DNA of 64,000 bases from Tillus elongatus (GCA_964006375.1 OZ023262.1:89631654-89695653), one strand, 5' to 3'; positions 36,425 through 51,260 are shown, counted from the stretch's first letter. The notes: a model not told the origin generated them from the sequence alone. A program made the numbers and translations.

Positions 36425-37470
36425 TCCTAAAGCGTCTAAGCATTTAATGTCCTCCCGGCAGAATTTTCCACGTGTCACATATGTGAACGCGGATCGGGAT
36501 TTAAACAAGGCTTGCAATCGCAAAAAACGAGGGCTAAATAGCACGCGGTTTAACTGTGGCCACATGGGGGCCGTCATCATTCTTTACACTCTTTCAGAAA
36601 AAAATCACCTTTTTTACAAAACATGAAGATTAACCACAGGATTAAACTCGAGAAAAAAGTAAGTAAAATTTCTATATTATAAAAACTTTATTGTAGACAC
36701 GCAAATACTGGCATGTAACTACAAACATGATGTTATTTAGATAGACTGAACAGTTTGGAATGCAAACGTGCCATGTATCATATTATATAAATGTTGTGTG
36801 TTATAAGCTGCTGGCCGCTAGCAGCCAGCTATGTGTAAAATTTGACGTGCAAAAATTTTAGTTTTTTAATTTTTTATTTATTTACCGTTTTTGAACTCTA
36901 CTCGTCGAGACGAGTACGGTGATACCCCACACATGGAACAAACCTAAAAACTAAAGTTTGATGTGCGCATGCACCTAGCGCCATTTTAACATACTTCATT
37001 ATATGAAAAATCAAATGACATATCCAATCTCGTCTACAATTTTTTTATTCTTCTTATTTGCATGCCAACAACCTCCATCTTGGACGCCATCTTGGATTAC
37101 GTCATCTTAGGTTAGAGCCCTTGAAATACTCTATCCAAACGTTGTTTTGTCATTCTGACATCACACGTCTGCGTATTAGCCTAGTGGTGGAGCACTTCCG
37201 GCGGTGGCCGCAGAACCGCTCTTTTATACGTACTTATGTATTGTATAAAGACATTTTGTTTCACACATACTTCTAACTACATGAAAGGTAATTTTCTACA
37301 CCGCGTGCTATTTAGCCCGAGCTTTTTGCCATCGGAAGCGTCGTCTAAAACCCGATGCTCTAAATAAACCGATTCGCGATCACATGTGGCATGGAGGAAA
37401 ATGCCTCCGGGCAGACATTTCCAGAAGCATTTCAAGATGCGAGTAAACACCCATCTTGTGCTACAACAGT
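36425..37470. repeat. Pair of diverged inverted repeats about 0.75 kb apart
   Basis: The left arm at about 36425-36560 and the right arm at about 37300-37470 share, in opposite orientation, GGGCTAAATAGCACGCGGT, a CACAT.TG block, the CCTCCCGG/CCGGAGG block and GCGTCTAA/AGACGC parts. Identity is moderate. The arms are GC-richer than their surroundings. Between them is unrecognised sequence with a GTGGTGGAGCA phrase at 37185. A foldback-type or decayed DNA transposon is possible. Confidence 0.45.
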
Positions 37471-37542
37471 CGAGCTCATGATGTCTATAGTTACATAGGC
37501 TTTCCGTTCTCATGATCCATTTCATAAAAAAATCAGATAGTG

Positions 37543-37552
37543 CATATATATA

Positions 37553-37622
<70 letters not shown>
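37543..37622. repeat. (TA)n array
   Basis: TA array with one TTTA interruption; not flanked by recognisable TACR segments. Confidence 0.9.
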
Positions 37623-37623
<1 letters not shown>

Positions 37624-37744
37624 AATGAGTTTCTGTTTCTCAAATTGATCGCAAACATTATTGGCAACAAAAGAAAGTTAAACATTGTCACATTTTGAGA
37701 AATGCAATGTTTGCATGACATGAGGTTTATTGGTTCAGACAAAA

Positions 37745-38240
37745 GTGAAGAAACGCTGTTGCTGTTCTAGTATGTGAGTTTTATGATTCTCACATAAAAT
37801 TCAGACAGAATAATACATAATTGGTGAAACAAGTCGAGTCGGAACTAGGTAAGCTTATGTAAGTTTATCGGTGTTCTCATCAGTTATTGTTCAGTATTAA
37901 GAGCCGACTACTAGGTATATGTAACACCATATTGTGTGCCAGTTGTGTAATTGCTCCCGGAGTTGTGTGCTTGTAATGGCTAATAAACATGTTAAGTTTA
38001 TATAGACCGTATCTCTAAGACTCTTTAAGATCAACGTTTGTACCTCGTTCCAAAGCAAGATTCCTGATATGTTACATAGATAGCGCAATGTTAAATAAAT
38101 TGAATTGATTGTGACTTTGTGAAAAAACTTGTTTACAAATGATACCAAATAAGAGACACCCTCCTGAGCAGAATCGCTGAGCTGCTTTTTTTGGGGAGGT
38201 GGGGTACATACAATAGACACACACCCAATCTACAATGATG
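37745..38240. other. No recognised feature
   Basis: Minus-strand ORF 37897-38220 has no recognisable motif; otherwise nothing seen. Confidence 0.35.
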
Positions 38241-38244
38241 GAAA

Positions 38245-38322
38245 CTAACACCCACGGGTATCGTACCCGGGCACTTCATGTCAGTAGTCAAACGTGCGTT
38301 TCACCCACCACGAAGGTGGTTA
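38245..38322 (-). pseudogene. tRNA-like sequence
   Basis: On the minus strand, CCTTCGTGGTGGGTGAAACG (A-box-like) is followed about 35 bases later by CGGGTACGATACCCG (B-box position, strong stem) and GTGGGTG. Spacing fits a tRNA or tRNA-derived SINE head. The D arm is degenerate and no isotype is called. It directly precedes a TACR copy. Confidence 0.4.
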
Positions 38323-38334
38323 ATATATACTCAG

Positions 38335-39445
<1,111 letters not shown>

Positions 39446-39494
39446 TTTTATACCATGCCATACCATTAGTTTATACCCTAGATTTGCATTCGAT

Positions 39495-39542
39495 ATTATT
39501 AGCGAATTTTTCGTAAAGCAAAAAATTCACTAATGAGGAGAT

Positions 39543-39618
<76 letters not shown>

Positions 39619-40358
39619 TTAAGTTTTCGTGACGGTAATAGTGTTATTTTCTTAAAAAATTGTGGGAAAGCCGTCAGTTGCAAAATAAAACTCTTTATTA
39701 AAAGCCGAGCTTTCGGAAAAGTTTATTCCATTCTCAAGGCTACAACATGGAAAGAAAAAAGTTTTCAATTTACTTAGGAAAAATATAAAAGTTTTAAAAT
39801 ACTTACATCTAACGTGAGTTTTACTATAACTAATTATGAAAAACAAACATGAAAAAAACCGTTTTTTAAAATTTGACTGAAGTCGGAAAGTGCCAAACTG
39901 ACATATGAAGCTAACAATTGTCTATTTGAATTTGTTTTTTGTTTTTGTCTAGGAAATATAAATAGGGGTAGTGATTTCTAAAATTATTATCTTTCTTTAA
40001 TAAAAAACTTAAAGAAAGATAATAATTTTAAAAATCACTACCCCTATTTATATTTCCTAGACAAAAACAAAAAACAAATTCAAATAGACAATTGTTAGCT
40101 TCATATGTCAGTTTGGCACTTTCCGACTTCAGTCAAATTTTAAAAAACGGTTTTTTTCATGTTTGTTTTTCATAATTAGTTATAGTAAAACTCACGTTAG
40201 ATGTAAGTATTTTAAAACTTTTATATTTTTCCTAAGTAAATTGAAAACTTTCTTCTTTCCATGTTGTAGCCTTGAGAATGGAATAAACTTTTCCGAAAGC
40301 TCGGCTTTTAATAAAGAGTTTTATTTTGCAACTGACGGCTTTCCCACAATTTTTTAAG

Positions 40359-40420
<62 letters not shown>

Positions 40421-40940
40421 AGATAACTCAAAAAATTATCGACAGATTTTCATGAAATTTGGTACGTACCTTCCTTTTGTAAGTGGCTTGGATAACTTCA
40501 TCCGCCAGGAAAAAGGGTGAAAGCATGGTTTTGCCGGGAAAATTTTAGGTTTCCTTTCGGAAAATCATTGTATCTCCGAAAATAACAGAGCTATGACAAC
40601 CGAATTTGGCACGTACGTTTATACTATCCGAGTTACCCTACGTGCCGAAATTCCGAACTCGTAAGTTGAAAGAAAAAAAGGTCATAGGCATTTATAAAAA
40701 ATGTTGGGTGCCACTGGTGATCACAGGAGCGCACAAGAACAAATATTTTGAGTGATTAACAAAACCAATTGAATATTGCATACAATAGTTAGTTTTCTTG
40801 GTGCAAAAAGGTCACGAAGTAGTCGAAAAAATATTTTTCAAATTTTATAATTTATCTTCAAACGTCAAAGTCGCGATTTGAAACGTCAAAATTTGCAATT
40901 TTCAGACAAATAATCTGAATCGAATACGGATTATGTAGAA
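39495..40940 (+). repeat. TACR copy split by a large palindrome in its core
   Basis: The hairpin end at 39498-39535 (ATTAGCGAATTTTT with AAAAAATTCACTAAT, GAGGAGATG) leads to a (TA)n at 39545-39615. The palindrome at 39648-40361 follows, then (TA)n at 40362-40419, then a right segment (AACTCAAAAAATTATCGACA, AAACGTCAAAGTCGCG). The left segment is nearly gone. Another (TA)n at 40942-41049 then carries the transposon at 41050. Confidence 0.65.
39648..40361. repeat. Near-perfect palindrome, 351-bp arms, 12-base loop
   Basis: The arms 39648-39998 and 40011-40361 are inverted complements with only a few mismatches (for example around 39746 and 39979), around a 12-base centre. The arms include the phrase CTTGAGAATGG followed by CCGAAAGCTCGGC, resembling retroelement tail motifs. 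Both arms encode the same 64-codon ORF in mirror image, which is a by-product of symmetry. (TA)n lies on both sides. High arm identity points to a recent origin or ongoing correction. An assembly fold-back artefact is the main alternative. Confidence 0.9.

Positions 40941-43117
<2,177 letters not shown>

Positions 43118-43182
<65 letters not shown>
43118..43182. repeat. (TA)n array
   Basis: Right half of the array split by copy C1. Confidence 0.95.
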
Positions 43183-43185
<3 letters not shown>

Positions 43186-43194
43186 CCACGATAA

Positions 43195-43780
43195 ATGTTC
43201 ACTAGTCCTATTCTGAAAGAGACACACACCTCACGAACACGTATCATTAGGCAACCGTCTAATTCCCTGGCAAGACTCTGCCAAATACCTCAGAGTTTTC
43301 TTCGACAAACGCTTAACATGGCGCCCCCATGTCCAACATGCCCGACGAAAAGATCTTCCCACTTCTTAATAGAAATTCCAAATTGTCCATGAACAATAAA
43401 CTGGTCACGTAGAACGTCATATTCCGGTCGTGCATACCTACGCATCCCCTGCATGGGCCACCGCGGCCGACACACACATCAAGCCCCTTCAAATCATGCA
43501 GAATAAAATTCTGAGAATGGTTACCGGAGCTCTATGGTTTGTCAGAAACAGTCAGAATCACCCTGATCTGGAAATGTCTTCGATACTTGAGTTTATAACT
43601 CAACTATCCACAACTCAGTTCGCAAAAGCCGCTTCTCATCCAAATGCTCTCCTCCGGAGTACCACTGACTACGAGGAACAACTTCCACATAGGCATAGAC
43701 GCCCAAAGCTTACTTACCCGCTAACGCCCCAGGGCAAAAATAGAATATAAACATTCAAAGCCAAACGTCATTGTGTGAAA
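43195..43780 (+). pseudogene. Jockey-like LINE, C-terminal reverse transcriptase relic
   Basis: KYLRVFFDKRLTWRPHV matches the conserved YLG..LD..LTW..HI block after the RT palm. After two stops and a frame change, YASPAWATAADTHIKPLQIM followed by QNKILRMVTGALWFVRN is the typical jockey-clade C-terminal block, where the Q.K.LR.....WFVRN pattern is diagnostic. The remainder to the stop at 43750 fits the C-terminus. It starts immediately after the (TA)n, so its 5' part was lost. GC content and codon use differ from the neighbouring AT-rich DNA. Confidence 0.75.
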
Positions 43781-43784
43781 TCTT

Positions 43785-44390
43785 TCCGACGGAGGTATGG
43801 ACTAAAGTCCGGTACTCCAGGCAGAGGAGTTTAGTGAGTACGAGTCTCCCAGTGCCTCGATATCCCACACACTAAGGTGTTGTTAATGAGGTCTGCATGA
43901 TGCATTCTCCTCTCCTGTATCCAAAAACAAAACAAAAAAACAAACAAAAAATACAGAAAGTGAAAGTCTAAATTAGTTCTTACGACATACTCTTAGATGT
44001 AACTTGTTATCTGAACTTTAAATATATGTATATTTTTTGCGACAAGGTTTAACTGGAGAAACTAAATCCGCGAAGATATATAGTTAGAAATTTTATTTGA
44101 TAGTGGATAAACAGGCAATAAAATCTAGTGAAATCAGCAAACAAAAACAAAGAAACTTGTATTTAATTATATATTTTTTTAATTTTCGTTCCGTTCTCAT
44201 TATAGTAAAAAAAATAATTATTTATTATCTACTTCATACTTAATTACAAAAAATAATTAGTCATGTTGCACTGTATTTACTGTATTCCTATAAGTCTCTG
44301 ATGTTAGATCAGAATATACTTAATGAATTAATTGTGATAAACTCGTAGAACCATAATAGTTTAGAGACTTTATTTTCTGAATTTGAGATA
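43785..44390. other. LINE 3' flank and unrecognised AT-rich DNA
   Basis: The first 150 bases (to about 43930) are GC-richer and may be the LINE's 3' untranslated region, ending in an AAAAC-rich tail at 43922-43950. The rest carries nothing recognised. Confidence 0.4.
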
Positions 44391-44394
44391 CGTT

Positions 44395-44520
44395 ATAGCG
44401 AATTCTTAAGAAAAATACGTTTTTAGAGGTAACGGCTTTCAAATTATTGTCGATATTTTTTAATTAACGTGAATTAGAGACTCTAAAATCCAAACCTGAC
44501 GTCGATTTTAAACAAATTCA
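44395..44520 (+). repeat. TACR left-segment fragment
   Basis: AGCGAATTCTTAAGAAAAAT (hairpin end, damaged), AGAGGTAACGGCTTTCAAAT and AGAGACTCTAAAATCC in family order; no core follows. Confidence 0.5.
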
Positions 44521-45599
44521 CACTTTCACAATCAAAAGTTGAATTTAATACGGCATTTTTAAGACTAAAGTTGTCCTGTTTCGATATTTTCTTGAATAAA
44601 ATATTAACGAAGAAAACAAATAAATGTATTCCTCGCTTTTAAAAATCGTTAATTTTTTGATTACCACTGAGCAAAAATGAATTTTTTTATAGCGCTGCAG
44701 AGACAATTAATTCTGCTTAAAATCTGACGTATCACGCGACCCAACTTTCTATTTAGGAATTTTTAGGGCAGTTACCCTGTAAGGTGGGTAAATGTGGGTA
44801 CAACTATTTTCAGTCATAAAGGTGACATTTAAGGAAATTATGTTGACCTCTTTCAGCATTTCTCTTGAACATTACTAATAACAGAGGAAATTAATTTATT
44901 CTATACTTTTAAAATGCACTGTAACTATATCAGGCTGTTCAAATAACTTTGACCGACTAGCATATCTCCGTAACCATTTTTCTTAGCGCTTCTGGAAAAA
45001 AATGCAATTACAAATATGGCACAGAGTAATTTTTATAAATTATTTTCAAGTTTCTGTCATAGCCGCAAGTAATAGCAAATAACGATCTAAAAAGTTCTAT
45101 TTCTTGGAAAAATTGGTAATAAATATATCAATTATGTAACCATTTTTTCCATTTTTAGCTTTCCAAATAAAATAGGTCAGCATGACAAAAAGTAGTAAAA
45201 TGAATATAAATTAATTTGGGCTTGAACAGAAATAAATTAAAATGGTTTATTCAACTGGTTTATTTATTAGTATTTGATATGAATTCCTCCGCATCGCGTT
45301 TCAACTGACGATGTGGTTGTCAGGGGGCGCTTTTTGACAATATTTTAAGTTTTGTATTTTTTTCTCCAAATTTTCAAATAGAGCCATACCATTTTCTCAT
45401 GTAGGTATGACTAGTAGACGAAAGGTAAAATAAATATAAAAAAATCACTTTGATATCTTTATTAGAACCGGAGATATAAGCAATCAAAATTGTATTACAT
45501 ACTCTGCGGCACACTGTCGATATGAGAAAAAATAAATAAAAGCAGGCTGTGAAAATGTTTAGAATCGCATTCATAGCTCTCGGTGCTTTAGATTTTCAA

Positions 45600-46517
45600 A
45601 CTATTTTCCGTCATTTTCAATACATAAACAACCTCTTTTATTGTAGATGAAACGGCTGCACTGCTTCAGAGGTTGATTGGATAGCTTGCTGGAGTCTTAT
45701 CATATTTTCCCCCGTTGTGAGCATAGTCTAATAAACCAGAGCCTTTAGGTGTGCTCGCAAATAAAAATCGATGCATGTTAGGTCTGGTGATATCACAGGA
45801 CATGGGACTACACTGCGTCTTCCAAACTACCTCACGTTGAACTTTGAATCTAAATATTCCCTGATATTCCTAGCAAAACGTAATGGACATCTGTCATACT
45901 GGAAGAACATATTTTCTCTAGTCTTAACGAAACATTTTCCATTAATATGGGTAACTTATTTTGCAGAAAAATTCAATAACCCGCCGCATTAACCGGTCTT
46001 ATAATGCTTCCTTCAAGCATTCCACACTAAACTTTAATGGTCCAACGTCCTTGAAACTGTTCTTCCCGCATCCAATGCGGATTATTTTGTGCCCAGTAAT
46101 GTATGTTACGTAGGTGACATTTACTACGCTTTTGACAGAGACTTCATCCGTTCAGAGGGTTTTGTATATGAACTGCCGTTTCTCTTCCCGGATATTTAAC
46201 AACCAATCAGAAAAATTTATACGACTATTATATTTGTCGAATGCTCATTTCATGATTCCGATCAATATAGGCTAGGACATTGATGACATTTGTTTCTGAT
46301 CTACCGCTTCTTCGTCTTCGTACCACTGGTAAATAAATACTCCCTGTAGATATAAAGCTTTGTGCCAAGAATGTGGATGCTCTTCTCCCAAGATGACGCC
46401 TTTCTGGATATCTGGTGGTAAATACGTTAGCCGCAACATTCGCATTTTCATTACTTTAAAGTAAACTGGTAACATATCATATGCTTGTTCGTTTGAAATG
46501 ATCATAATGACACTCAA
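45600..46517 (-). pseudogene. Tc1/mariner-like transposase relic
   Basis: On the minus strand, an N-terminal helix-turn-helix region starts at 46517 (EQAYDMLPVYF). Then come a TDE-like first catalytic box near 46140, NIHYWAQNNPHWMREEQFQG (about 46045-46105; the YW...NPHW.REE pattern is shared with copies C1/C2), and SPDLTCIDFYL near 45775 with the third aspartate. Numerous frameshifts and stops. Same broad group as the intact transposase at 61.8-62.9 kb but a different, older family. Confidence 0.7.
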
Positions 46518-47164
46518 AAATGGTAGAGCAGAGTTTTATAAGGAGTTGATTCGTAAAACTAAATGTCAGAAAGATTGACAGCAAGTCTTTTATTTCAGAG
46601 TCATTTGGCATATTTCCAAAGCTACCCCTTTTTAAACATATTGGTGTTGTCCCATAGAGTAAGGAATAAAATTTTGATTGGTTATATATCCGGTTCTAAT
46701 AAAGATATCAACGTGATTGTTTTTTGTATTTCTCCCTCACCTGTATTCGAAAATTTTAGGAAAACTGACAAAACTTCAATTGAAGAGTGTGAGTTCTAAA
46801 GGGTCTAAGTGCCAAAAACATAGAACAAAGATAAATGAATAAAACTCTCTCTGTAATTAGTAAACAGAATTTCTTATCAGCTATATTTTTTTTCATGTGA
46901 GTCAATTGATTAGAAGCCAGATTATTGAAAAGAAGTAAGAAATAAAATTAATTTTGACTAGAATTTTTTTTAAATTGGGTTTTCGTAATGGGATCTAAGT
47001 GCCGCATTACATATTGATAAATAGGTCTAATTACCTGAATGCCATTTTAAACAAAAATACAAGTTTGAAGAACTGAAAGGTTTTATTGCAAAACAGCTAA
47101 ACTCAAATTCGAAATACAACAATTTTAGGTATAGATAACTAGAAGCTATAGGAAATAGTTTTGT

Positions 47165-48800
47165 AATACACAAGATTACACTAGGTAGCCTCTATAACTC
47201 TAGAGGTTTTCTTAATAAGGTTTTCATAAAACCTGTAATATTTCAGTGGGACGCAATCTTGCATGGCTCTCAAATCTTTCAGTTTTGCAGCGGTTATGCG
47301 ATTTTTACATTCCAGGAGAGGTATTTGGAATGAACAGATATCCTGAATACGTTTTGTTTTCTTTACTACATTGCATATTGTTCAACTTTCAACTTCACTG
47401 AAGGTTTTTTTTATTTTGACATGTCCAGGATCTTCTCATGCAATTCGAATCCAAAAGGCTTGAGAAATCTGTAGGCTTGAAGTATCTATAAATGCATCCG
47501 CGAACTTCTGCACATCCTTAAAATAACTTTGAGTCAAGTTTACATCAAATGGATTTTTGTGACGAGCTTATTTTATCATCATCTCTATATCTGATGGTAC
47601 AAATAACTTACAAACTCGCTTGCGCTTTTCTATTTGAGCAAAGTCTGCATCGCATGGGAGATACGAATGACCACTTACTAAGAATTTCTGGTCAATCTGT
47701 GTAAACCTTCCTATAGAAACTAAAAATATGAGTACCATAAGGAGCATCCCATTTTTATTCTGACCAATACAGTTATCACTCAATATGCCTAGTTTATTTT
47801 TGTTGCGAACTTATTTTCTGAGAGAAGAATTTTCAGGAGTGCAGATCCAATTTCACAACCTCCTCTTCCTGTTATCGACTCGTTCCAAAGGCACATAAAG
47901 GCACTATTGGTGTCGGCCACATATATGCCCAATTTGTAACACGAAAGCTGACGACAGTCAAACATGTCACTATGAGTAAGGGTAGGTATAAAGATCACCT
48001 GCTCCAAATCTATTGAAATTACTATGCTGTCAGACGTTGGTTCTTGTGAGTCAATGCTATCATTTTTAAGCTGTTGTCTGGAATGTTCAGCTCTCCTCAG
48101 AATGTAATTCAAGTTTAATTTTAAAAGATCTTTGTTCTTCAACAGAGCTTGCCTTTATTTTGGCATGAAGGAGATCACAAGTTGAGCATGTGTCAGATTT
48201 TGGTTTTCCATATCGAAGATGCGAATTTATTTTATGAAATATGTCTGAATAGTATCTGTAATTTACTGGTGTGTCAGGATATTTTTTTAAAAGCGATAAA
48301 CATTCGATTTATATTTAAGTCTGGACTAAGAAATTCTTATTGAGATTTCTGTCGGCTGTAGTGGTTCTCATCTCTCGGAAAGCTATTAATGTGCTCAATG
48401 ACAAGTTGTTTCGTTTCCTGGGTGTATTTTCTTGGCTTATTCGCTCGATCTCTGGTGTCTTCATAAATACTATTGCCAGCTTTTTGTTTGTTTATTAAAA
48501 CCTGCACTTGTTTATGAGATAATGCAAAAGTTTTAGTAAACGTATTGCGACAAACCTGAATATGTTCCCCTTTGCCATTAGGCATGGCATAAAAAACAGT
48601 CACTTTACGGCGGCTTTGCTCAGGAGCATCGTATTTCCCATGACGTCTTCAGCTGACATTACCGATTTGTATTAATCCAAGTAAATAGGTCTTCTGTTTT
48701 ATAGGATCAGCTATTTTATGAAAATCCTTGAATAGGGCTTGTATTTGTTGCATAGGAATATATTTGCAATGTAACTTACAGCGACAATCAACCTAAAAAT
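47165..48800 (-). pseudogene. Transposase-like protein with CSTCD and SDNCIGQNKN motifs
   Basis: Minus-strand blocks in order: a cysteine cluster CRCKLHCKYIP (48790-48755); VTVFYAMPNGKGEHIQVC then IEHINSFPRDENHYSRQKSQ (48603-48340); YPDTPVNYRYYSDIF and PKSDTCSTCDLLHAKI (about 48285-48170); DLEQVIFIPTLTHSD and ITGRGGCEIGSALLKIL (48142-47789); SDNCIGQNKN and GHSYLPCDADFAQIEKRKRV (47783-47590); NPFDVNLTQSYFKDVQKF and LKDLRAMQDCVPLKYYRFYE (to about 47170). The aspartates in the DLE/SDN/CDADF blocks and the E of IEK are candidate catalytic residues (DDE type). Related proteins are, to my knowledge, widespread in insects and usually unnamed. Frameshifts and stops make this copy a pseudogene. Confidence 0.65.
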
Positions 48801-49139
48801 ATAAAGTGAAGATAGTAACCTAACCTAACCTTAATATTAACCATAGGAAACTTACAGATTCAATAGGTTGCTTGGAAGGTTTTATATCCCCTCGATACGT
48901 GGTATACTCTAACCCACCTGCCCTTAATCGTTTCGTTCACTTTCTATACTTTCCGAAGCCTTTGACCTCCTTTTTCTTTCCATATTTATCTAAAAATGAC
49001 ACTACGGCACTTAGACCCTTTAGAAATGATTTACTCTGGCACATACGGCTGGCGCCATCTTTCACTCATCAGCTGAACATGTAAATACACTGCTGGCACT
49101 TACAACTTTTGCAGTATTATTAGGCATGGCACATAGACC

Positions 49140-49142
<3 letters not shown>

Positions 49143-49220
<78 letters not shown>
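49143..49220. repeat. (TA)n array
   Basis: TA array within the right end of the unassigned transposon. Confidence 0.95.
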
Positions 49221-49221
<1 letters not shown>

Positions 49222-49685
49222 CTTAAAACTTTCGATATTGACACTTATACCCTTTAGAACTTACAGTTTTCAATTATTGTTGAAAAACGCCGCCGAAAAC
49301 CATATCGTAAGTTGAAACGTAATACGGAGCAATTTATATTAAACACCAATTAAAACTATAAAAAACGCCACTCGAAATATTTCTGTTCAAGTCCAAGCTT
49401 CATTTTACTACTTTTTATCATGCTGTAACTTTTTACTTGGAAAGCTAGAGCAAAGACATCCCTTACAAGAAATTATGATAATTCATATATTTATTAGTGA
49501 TTTTTCCAAGAAACTATAACTTTTTCGATCGGCAGCTACTAATGCACCCTTTTGCGACTATTGTAGGAATTTGAAAATAATTTACAAACATTTCTCTGTG
49601 CCATACTTATTTATAATTAAAATTTGAATTTGGAAGCTCTAAGAAAAATGGTTACGGAGTCGGTTAAAGTTATGTGAACACCCTG

Positions 49686-49715
49686 CATGTGTATGTATGT
49701 ATGTATGTATGTATG

Positions 49716-49783
<68 letters not shown>
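49686..49783. repeat. (TATG)n and (TA)n array
   Basis: TATG repeats at 49690-49718 pass into TA repeats to 49783, directly outside the right end of the decayed mariner-like element. Confidence 0.9.
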
Positions 49784-49784
<1 letters not shown>

Positions 49785-49787
<3 letters not shown>

Positions 49788-50285
49788 ACTTAATCTTTAT
49801 CAGACTATGCGTTATGATTTATAATTAGTATCCAGTATATAAAAAACCTTGTACAAGGTTTACTACTTTAAGGATTAACGCATGCAGAACCAATTTCATC
49901 CATGTGGAACAACGTACACTGACCACGATACAGTAACCGATGTTATACATCATGTTTGCAATCCAAGCAAAACAAAACTGATTCAAATGAATAAAGATGC
50001 AGCAAGAAATCTTCTAACTAAAAAGCACAATAGAAATATGCCTAAATGTTTCTTCCTGCTGCCGAAATCAGACAACAATCTAGAATTTCACTTTCTTCGG
50101 TAATTAGCATTTTTTTTTGGTAACTTTCCAAAGTATTTAACAAATATATACATAAATACATATATCAATCTGAAAAGCACCAGGTCATCTTAATTAAAAC
50201 AATGTATAAAACCAAAGGAAAAATGTTTAAGCCTACATACAGTGCGAGTTTGTAACCTGGAATAAATTCAGTTAATTAAATACAG
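49785..50285. other. Unrecognised; one ORF of 73 codons
   Basis: The ORF 49882-50103 (plus) has mixed composition but no motif I recognise, and no splice context was evident. It may be a retroelement scrap. Confidence 0.3.
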
Positions 50286-50287
50286 CC

Positions 50288-50622
50288 TTTTTTTGTACGT
50301 CGGCCTATTTCCGCGACTATGCCCAATCGCCGACGCCAGGGAGCAGTTTCACCTCACTGTCCTGGAAGTTTTGCCGAACCCCTGCCTTTCTCTCAGGAAT
50401 GTAGGGATCCCTAACGTGCCCAACACAGCATGGACACGGGACCGACGGCATTACGCCCCCTCCGAAGGACGGAACGTGCAGACATTCAACTCGCTTAAAT
50501 ACAATGCCACAACCTCGGTTGATGTTAATTTTACTGTATGTACTGAAAAAGCCCTGGGAATCGAGCCCTGCACCCTTCGGTTCAGAGGGACACGTTCTTA
50601 CCCCTCGACCACCGGGGCTCTA
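50288..50622 (-). mobile_element. tRNA-derived SINE, inverted copy
   Basis: Body end ACGTCGGCCTATTTCCGCGA is at about 50298, and the head (complement of GAGCCCCGGTGGTCGAGGGG) ends at 50622. A short T-run (complement of the A-tail) lies at 50287-50293. The B box is slightly changed (GGCTCGATTCC). It is complete and close to the copies at 15.4 and 21.8 kb. Confidence 0.8.
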
Positions 50623-50759
50623 TAACCTTTTTTAAACGATTTTATTTAGTTTATAGCTTTCTGACAGTCAAATCTTGTAATCGAATTTTAACTCACTTCC
50701 GATTGGCCGATCGATTTAAAATTTTGCAAACTTATTCAATTTTGGTGGCAGCACAATAT

Positions 50760-51260
50760 TATGGTACCATCTAACTTGTATGAATTCAAAATTGCAGCCG
50801 ACGCAAGTTGGCGAAATATTTCATTCTCAACAACCCACTTGATATGTGTATCAAATGAAAAAATGGTTTCACGTGTAAAATACGGTAGGCTCTAAGATGC
50901 TTTGATAATTTGAATACGGCGACGGACCCAAGATGGCGGATTCTATTTTCTTCATAACCCTCTTGATATGGGTATGAAAGGAAATGGTCTTACGAGTAAA
51001 ATACAGTCGGCTAGGTGGGGCTTTCATAAAACCTTTCTGGCCTTACATTACAACCCCCTTGAGATGCGTATGAAAATAAAGAGCTTAAGAAGTAAAATAT
51101 AAGGTGCTGAGGGGATGGGGCGATTTCATAAACTAAAAATGGCGGTCGACGTAAGAAGACCGAATATTTCTTTCTCAACAACCTCCTTGATATGTGCATC
51201 AAATGAAAGGTCTTCACGTTTACGCCTCGAAAACCAAAAACTAAAAAGATAAAATAAAAA
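50760..51260 (+). repeat. Degenerate tandem repeat, about 95-130-bp period
   Basis: The phrase ACCCACTTGATATGTGTATC recurs in altered form at about 50836, 50958, 51053 and 51181, each followed by an AAATGA...GGT...ACG.GTAAAATA block. Intermediate phrases (AAGATGGCGG, AAAATGGCGGTCGACG) also recur. Four units are visible; unit length varies through indels. Confidence 0.6.

Larger units (their letters stand above)
46797..49252 (-). mobile_element. DNA transposon of unassigned family, nested
   Basis: It is bounded by TTCTAAAGGGTCTAAGTGCC on the left and the complement of GTTCTAAAGGGTATAAGTGT on the right (49232-49252). Two further copies of the end motif lie inside the right side (about 49006-49024 and 49120-49139), and a (TA)n at 49143-49220. 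It encodes one transposase-like protein on the minus strand. It interrupts the mariner-like element at 44937-49685. Confidence 0.6.
44937..49685 (-). mobile_element. Decayed mariner-like element with long TIRs, split by another transposon
   Basis: The left end CAGGCTGTTCAAATAACTTT and the right end (complement CAGGGTGTTCACATAACTTT) are inverted over several hundred bases, sharing CCGTAACCATTTTTCTTAG, ATGGCACAGAG and GTAGTAAAATGAA. An inner part of the TIR is seen at 45390-45560 and, inverted, at 46660-46760. The transposase relic lies between. A 2.45-kb element (46797-49252) interrupts the right arm. Net length without the insertion is about 2.3 kb. Confidence 0.7.

Noticed and set aside
36255..36626. 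123-codon plus-strand ORF
   Set aside because: It crosses the boundary between the TACR terminal module and the inverted repeat arm and shows no domain, so it is fortuitous.
37160..37250. A-box-like TTAGCCTAGTGGTGGAGCA suggesting a tRNA gene
   Set aside because: No B box at the proper distance and no cloverleaf could be formed.
39652..40357. Two identical 64-codon ORFs in mirror image
   Set aside because: They are a consequence of the palindrome; no motif, no start context, and AT-rich composition.
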